64,000 nucleotides of DNA. Source: Pinus tabuliformis. Its lineage: Eukaryota > Streptophyta > Pinopsida > Pinales > Pinaceae. Positions 58,724-64,000 of this stretch are shown in pieces. The stretch's first letter is position 1, and the number at the start of each line of letters is the position of its first letter. Position numbers and translations under genes: made by a program. Location: positions 605,415,980-605,479,979 of the forward strand of contig CM062815.1 of the NCBI GenBank assembly GCA_031772625.1, in the 5' to 3' direction. Below the pieces are notes generated by a model. The model made no database searches. It was given only the letters and a program-made list of their open reading frames with translations, and was not told where the DNA came from.

Positions 58724-58856
58724 TTTATTTCTTCATGCTACACGCCCCACTTTTGGATCAAAGGAATTAAGTTTTCCTTCACCTTTTTGGAGCTTTCCCC
58801 TGGTTATCATATACTTGCAATTCACATCAATAGAAGACCCACTCTAATACCAAACT

Positions 58857-59984
58857 TGATCCAGTTATCTTTTCACTTCAAAGATGCATGCAAAATTGCA
58901 TTTAAAAGGGCATGTAATGATAATATACAACATATACATAAAAGAAGCGGAAATGAATGACAACCATGAGAAGAAAAGACACAATAGGTTGATAACGGAG
59001 TTAACCTAGTGTCAGTTATGTCTCTCAGCCCTGATAATTTTTGGGAGGCCTTTTCATTAATCTTCATAGAAATCAAATTACATTCATGTACAAAATGGAC
59101 CTTATACCTCCACTTCTGGGGATGGCCTGAATATGTACACCTCTGCTGAAGAAATGGACTACACTATTGAATTTGTGGCATGAAATCGTGTCAAATGACT
59201 ATAAAATCGACCCCTTTCCCCTTCGGGAAAAATTTGGACCCTCAGGAATCTCAAAGATTCCCCAAACATTCCTTCTTTCTTTTTGAATGAAATTTTTCTA
59301 CTTATATGACAAATGTGACTTGACCATTGTGCTCCTTGTGAAAAACTGATTAAAATGATTATAAAGTCATCTTGTTTTGAAACTGTCAAAATTTGGCCCT
59401 TAGGGCATCTTTTAGATTCCTCTTGATTCCACAAAGATTCCTACTTGCAAGTTGACTAAACTTTCGCCACTCAGATTAGAAAACCGATTAGTCCATCAGA
59501 CTCCTCGCTAAATTCTAGTTCGTTTGAGTCTAAATTTCGCATGATTATGCCACTGTGAAAATTTGGCTCCAAGAAAATCCCTCCATGTTCCCTACGTCAG
59601 GGTTCCATGCCTTGGTTTGCATGGCAGCTTAAGGTTCCCTGTTGCGCACTATGTTCTATCCTCCTTAGGTGAATGAGAACTTTTTTATATATAAAAAAAT
59701 GTAGTGGAGTTTACAAAGAGAAGCATGTTGGGCTATTGGCGAAGAGGCTAAGTTAGAGGGCAGTGGTCCCGAGGTCAAACCCGAAGGCCTCCATCGTTTA
59801 GCTAGTTTGTTGGCAGGGTTTTCGCACATTTTTAATTCCTTTTTGTTGCTATTGGTAATGGTTGAAGGCACATTTTTTATATTTGGGGTTTCCCAAACAA
59901 TGGGCCAATCAAACCGATCGAGCAGGTTCGATCCCTGCCAACCCTATTCATATTGCATAATCATTTACGATTGGGAGGCGAGTC
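58857..59984 (-). repeat. Family X LTR C (truncated)
   Basis: It aligns with LTR B from TGATCCAGTTATC to GATTGGGAGGCGAGTC and is then fused to interior sequence (TACACAACAAGTGCCC). The TA repeat, inner LTR end and polypurine tract are therefore deleted. It is the 5' LTR of X2 and the 3' LTR of X3. The tRNA-like region lies at about 59720-59945 (GGTTCGATCCCTGCC present). Confidence 0.8.
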
Positions 59985-60950
59985 TACACAACAAGTGCCC
60001 TAATAGGCCACACTTCCTTCTCCTTCACCTTTTTTCTTTGGAGCCATAAGTGATGAACCGACACCTATATCCCCTGCAAACTATAGTACAATATTTTCAA
60101 ACTACATGTTTAATTACATGACCAATTATGACCCAAGGATCCCCATACTTGCCATGAGTTTATAAGACACACTCTTTGGTCAAGTTTACATCATAATAGA
60201 AAGAGGCCAAAACATCATCATGTTGCTTCCATAAGCTTTATAATCATTTCACAACATATTATTTTACAATAATATGGCCATGACAAGCTAGTATATCTAA
60301 TAACCATATCTCACTCAACAAATTGAATGGGTCATCTCCCTGTGGTGGATTTTCTTGTTGAACATCTTCACCAATTGGTTCCTTCATAGGTGTTGTCTAG
60401 GCATGGAGTATCTTACATGTGGATCTCTGGTGTCCATCCTTGTTGTAGTGACTACAATGATTCTTTCCAATTCAAAATTTTTGGATCGTCTTGGAACACT
60501 TATTCCTGGTGAAACTTTGATAAGTGCCTGTGGAATCCTCACTATCATTGGAATGTGATGAGGTGCTCCCATCATCTATCATTGGTTGATCACTGGTTTT
60601 CTTGGAGCATTCTCCAACCTTTTTTCTGACATACCCAAGTTCTGCATAATGAGGCAATTACTCCACCTTGATGGGATTCATAATGCCTTGGCCATTAATG
60701 TAGAGGCCCTTCCCTTGATACCCATCTTCTTCAACAATTTTGATCCAATTCTTGTAATATGTTTCTAAAAAGTAGCGAAATCATCATCATAAAAATAACA
60801 TGATATTGAAGAATCACTTTTTACCTTAGGCTTGTTATTTTGTAATGTTTCCAAGGCCTCCTCCTTGGTTTGTAACTGATGTTGCAACCTTTGTTTCTCC
60901 TCCTCTGCTTTTTGTAGGAGTCTCCTTAGTTCCGCATTCTCCGCCTAAAT
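59985..60950 (-). pseudogene. X3 coiled coil, G-patch and Cys-His segment
   Basis: On the minus strand a coiled-coil segment lies at about 60950-60850. G-patch residues GYQGKGLYINGQGIMNPIKVE-like (near 60722-60660) are followed by a stop, then LPHYAELGYVRKKVGECSK. A CSHYNKDGHQRSTC segment near 60445 has Tyr at the second zinc-ligand position, as in X2. A frameshift precedes the G-patch. Confidence 0.7.
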
Positions 60951-61274
60951 GCTTTGGTTGATCTCTTTGTGTTCTTGGAGCCATGCAGCATTTGGTGCCC
61001 TTATTTTTGGCACAACATCTGCTGAAATATTTGTCTCATTGCCCAAATCGGAACCCAAGTTGATAGGTCCATATTTTGCAACCCCAAGAGCTGCAATCTT
61101 CATTTCATCACTTGAGTATGATCCTAGATCAATTGGTCCAACTCCTGCAAATCCTACAACTGTGATCTTCTCATAATCCTATGATTTAGATTCTTGGTCT
61201 TGTTGCATAGTTGCAACTGTCTTCTGCTTCTCTTTTCTGTCGTTCCTCTTTGGCCTCAATTTTGGATGCAATTT

Positions 61275-61715
61275 TCAGCAATTCTCCTCATCATGCCCTT
61301 GTTTCTCACAATGAGTAAAAGAGGGCTTCACTTCCTTTCTTTTAGTTGTTGTTGTAATATTTAGGTGGTCATCTTTCTCATGCTTCCCCCTACTTTCAAG
61401 ATGTACAAAATTCACACTAGCTTCATCAAGATTTTTAGGTTCAAATAATAACAATGAATGATGCAAATAACCATGCAATGAGCCAATATACTTCATCAAC
61501 GTTTTAGGAGAGTCTAATGGAACATTCAATGCTAGTGCTTGTTTCCTAAACTCGGTAATATTTTGAACAATTTTTCCTTTACTTTGTTTCAAATGTTTCC
61601 ATTCCATCATGGCCTTTTGTCGGTAACCCAATGGATAAAACTTTCCCTTTAAAGCAGAAATGAACTCATACCAAGATGAAATAAGTTTATGAATATTCTT
61701 ACCACCTTTTTGCAA
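61275..61715 (-). pseudogene. X3 gag middle part
   Basis: A 146-codon frame: LISSWYEFISALKGKFYPLG, QKAMMEWKHLKQSKGK, FRKQALALNVPLDSPKTL and KYIGSLHGYLHHSLLLFEP. The knuckle reads FTHCEKQGHDEENC, with the first Cys changed to Phe. It is collinear with X2 and of Gypsy Retrotrans_gag type. Confidence 0.85.
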
Positions 61716-61849
61716 CTTGCATTCCCACTAGATGAGAGCAGTTCCACTCAATCAAAGGGATTTTGGCTAGATCTTGGCTTCATCCTCTTTGATTCATTGT
61801 ATGTAGCAATATACTTCAACCTCTCTGATCCAATTTTCTAGCTTTTCTA

Positions 61850-62240
61850 CTTTAGATTCTCCACTAAACACAGACAAATCAAACTTGACATCCAACTTAA
61901 AAAATGGCTTTTTTGATCCATTCCTATGATGCTTTTTAAAATGATGAGAAGAGGAAGAAGAATAAATTTCACTGGAGGATGGAGAGGGAGGGGGCTCTTC
62001 TCCTCAACCTTCATGATTTATCAAGGCATGATCATCTGGTTCTTTCTTCTCTTAGTTCATATTTTTCTCATTTTCTCCAAACAATTTGTCCCCTTTGTCT
62101 ACCATGGTGTAGAAGGCCTTGCAATAATTTCTCTCTTCCTTTAACTAAGCATCTTTGTCTTCCATGCTGTAGAAGGCCTTGCGATAATTTCTCTCTTCCT
62201 CTAAACGAGCATCTTTGTCTACCATTTTTCTTCTTCGTGC
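61850..62240 (-). pseudogene. X3 gag N-terminal part with internal duplication
   Basis: On the minus strand the N-terminal charged helix and EEPPPSPSSSEIYSSSSSHH segments are recognisable, with stops. A tandem duplication of about 60 bp (copies at about 62102-62161 and 62162-62222, each with TGTAGAAGGCCTTGC) repeats the KAFYTM segment. Confidence 0.7.
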
Positions 62241-62358
62241 TATATGCCCCTCTTCTAGATCAAATGACTTAATTTTTCCTTCACCTCTTTGGAGTTTTCA
62301 CATGGTTATCATAGACTTGCAATTCACATCAACAGAAGACCCGCTTTGATACTAAAAT

Positions 62359-62518
62359 TGATCTAGTTATCTTTTCACTTCAAATATGCATACAAAGGTC
62401 AATTTAAAATGGAATGTAACCATAAGATGCATATACATAAACTAAATGAAACTAAATGACAACCATGAGAAGAAAAGACAAAACAGGTTAATAACGGAGT
62501 TCACCCTGTGTTGGTTAC
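62359..62518 (-). repeat. Family X LTR D (start only)
   Basis: The first 160 bp of an X LTR (TGATCTAGTTATC...) up to the E6 insertion. On its other side is a primer-site remnant, TAGTATCAAAGCGGG. Confidence 0.8.
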
Positions 62519-62850
62519 GTTAGGTCCCTATACTACTAGTGTAACCCCTTACTGTTATTAGTACAACCCCCTCATTATATTGTTGTGCCCATGTAGTCCC
62601 CATATTTTCATTATTAGGCCCCATAGAAGCCCACTATTGTTATTATTGTGCCCTTACATTATTATTGTTATGTCGGCTCTGATTATATTATGACCCCTTA
62701 GACTCCTATATATAGAAAATAGGTCTTGTCATTTGTATCATCTAAGAATTGTTCATTTGTGTAATGTAAAGGAGGTTGCCCCTTGAAGAGGCTTATTTCT
62801 AAGGCATTCATCTATCTTTTCTATCTTTTTTGTGAGCTGGTTTCATAACA
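62519..62850 (+). repeat. E6 5' LTR
   Basis: About 332 bp, the reverse orientation of the E5 LTR (TTAGGTCCCTATACTACTAG ... TTTCATAACA). Confidence 0.9.
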
Positions 62851-62852
62851 TT

Positions 62853-62869
62853 TGGTATCAGAGCTTTGG
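62853..62869 (+). other. E6 primer-binding site (tRNA-iMet)
   Basis: TGGTATCAGAGCTTTGG, two bases past the LTR and identical to E5. Confidence 0.93.
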
Positions 62870-63349
62870 ATTCTAGGGTTTCACTGCTCCAAATAGGTCA
62901 TCGTGGAATTTTCGCTATAACTTTTTTTCTGTTACGTTTTAGAAGTGAAAACAAAAACCCATTTGAGACAAACTTGCGTTGAACCTCATGTCCAAATTTC
63001 AGAGCTTGTTGCACTATATTTACAGAGATATGATCTGAGGAAGTTAGGGTTTTTGCAAGCTCCAGAATTTCAACTAAAATAAGTCATCATGGCATTTTCG
63101 CTATAACTCTTTCACTACAAAGTTTCAGAAGCTAAAAAAAAACTAATTTTAGAATAAATAGGTCTGAACCTCTACTCCAAATTTCCGATCCTATGTCGTT
63201 ATAGTTTCATAGATATAGTCTAAGGAAGTTAGGGTTTTTGCAAACCCCCGAATTGCATTCCAAACAAGTCCCCTTGGGAAAATCGTCATAACTGTCTCTC
63301 TGAGCATCAGATTGAAATTTCATAAGAAGTTATAGAAAGAGAACGGACG

Positions 63350-64000
63350 GTGGTTTCTTTTGTATATTTTGTAGATCCAAAGGTCAAAACAGTGACACGT
63401 GGGACTTCATGCAAGTTTCCTCTTCTGAAAAGGTATATAATCAGGTCATCTTGGGAGATTGTGCATAACACTTTCTTGGAGAATCCAATTTTGATCAGAC
63501 TGGTGGAACTGGAAAGAGGAAATAGAGGGCTACTGTAGCTAGCAATTTCAGAACTGGAAGAGCTGAAATTACAAATTTATAGTCATTTCAAGATCAAGCT
63601 CCTAAAATCAAGAAAAGGCAATATGAGGAAGTTTGATGGCAAGGATCTGATAAATTAGATACTACACATGGAGCAATATTTTGATCTACATGAGATGCAA
63701 CTGTTACAAAAGGTACGTATTTCATCTTTATATTTAGAACTAGATCAATTTTTATGGTATAAAGGGCTTTGTTCTCGTAAACCACTTATGACGTGGTCAA
63801 TTTTCACGAAGGAAATGATAGCACATTATGAGGATACAAAGAGAAACACCTTCTTTAGCAAATTGATAAATCTCAAACAGAAGTGTTCAATGGTAGAGAA
63901 CATTGAGGACTTTAAAAATTGAATAAGGGTAAATAATATTCCAAAGAAGCAAAGGATTGATGTCTTCATACGTACTTTAAAGGATAACATTCAACATGAG
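63350..64000 (+). pseudogene. E6 gag, partial
   Basis: It is collinear with the E5 gag frame: CKFPLLKRYIIRSSWEIVHN, then MRKFDGKD-like sequence near 63625. A 84-codon stretch from 63668 follows (MEQYFDLHEMQLLQKVRISS, FTKEMIAHYEDTKRNTFF, LINLKQKCSMVENIEDF). A stop follows at 63920, then IDVFIRTLKDNIQHE at the window edge. The stop shows this copy is already damaged. Confidence 0.8.

Larger units (their letters stand above)
25613..62518 (-). mobile_element. Tandem array of gag/G-patch retroelement family X (LTR A-X1-B-X2-C-X3-D)
   Basis: Four LTR-like segments start at about 25613, 54666, 58857 and 62359, each beginning near TGATCTAGTTATCTTTTCAC. Between them lie three interiors in the same orientation. 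Each interior begins, on the minus strand, with TGGTATCA-like primer sites and codes for the same gag. Neighbouring units share one LTR, so this is head-to-tail LTR-interior-LTR-interior-LTR-interior-LTR. X1 was later split by E3 (27153-43607) and E4 (44143-53948). LTR A and LTR C are truncated at their inner ends and LTR D is cut by E6. No polymerase domain is seen in any unit. Unequal recombination between LTRs is the likely cause of the array. Confidence 0.75.
62519..64000 (+). mobile_element. E6: chromovirus element of the E5 family, running off the window
   Basis: A 5' LTR (62519-62850), primer site and gag start are present on the plus strand. The sequence is homologous to E5 throughout. 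The window ends within gag at a point almost identical to where E5 jumps to its chromodomain, so it cannot be said whether E6 is full length. The 5' terminal TG is changed or lost (ACGTTAGGTCCC). Confidence 0.9.

Noticed and set aside
59905..59945. A tRNA gene at GGTTCGATCCCTGCC
   Set aside because: Only B-box and A-box similarity is seen. No cloverleaf of normal length can be laid out, so it is listed as tRNA-like only.

Overview
This window is plant nuclear DNA made almost entirely of nested LTR retrotransposons, microsatellites and gene relics. I find no intact host gene. Evidence for a plant: Ty1/copia polyproteins of plant type, primer-binding sites matching the 3' end of initiator tRNA-Met (TGGTATCAGAGC), Sirevirus-type AGGGGGAG polypurine tracts, and chromovirus gag plus chromodomain fragments. 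A relic of an uncharacterised WSDGC...QFK / GHGKGEHDGGGA protein family, very low gene density and long LTRs suggest a large-genome non-angiosperm such as a gymnosperm. That last step is inference.

Layout. 1-3968 is a one-sided polypyrimidine (CT) tract. 3969-5252 is a roughly 390-400 bp tandem repeat. 5581-6541 (minus) is a two-exon gene relic whose intron carries (CA)n/(TA)n and a 134-bp palindrome. 6542-13868 (minus) is a gag-only Sirevirus-like element (E1). 14240-19115 (minus) is a decayed multi-exon WSDGC-family gene, split by a 2.4-kb chromovirus deletion derivative (E5, 15539-17986, target duplication CATCT). 19130-20576 holds a 54-bp minisatellite and TTCGGCCGAA palindromes. 20577-25601 (minus) is a decayed copia element (E2).

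From 25613 to 62518 lies a head-to-tail array of a gag-only family called X here: LTR A - X1 - LTR B - X2 - LTR C - X3 - LTR D, all minus. X units encode gag, a zinc knuckle, a coiled coil and a G-patch domain, and their LTRs carry tRNA-like A/B-box segments. Unit X1 is split twice. A near-complete Sirevirus (E3, 27153-43607, minus, target duplication AAACC) sits in its gag region, and a decayed Gypsy-type element (E4, 44143-53948, plus, target duplication TCTTT) sits further upstream in the same gag. E3 is itself split inside its integrase by a young Gypsy-type element (N, 31505-39694, minus, target duplication CTTCC) that keeps an intact 563-codon zinc-knuckle/protease ORF but no polymerase. 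LTR D is cut by another chromovirus copy (E6, 62519 to the window end, plus).

E1, N, E5 and the X units lack their own reverse transcriptase and integrase, and E4 shows only an RNase H fragment. All keep parts of gag or protease, so they probably depended on enzymes from full copies elsewhere. Only E3 and the decayed E2 carry a recognisable reverse transcriptase. Coordinates of LTR ends with target duplications are exact from reading; other boundaries are approximate. Divergence figures are by-eye counts.
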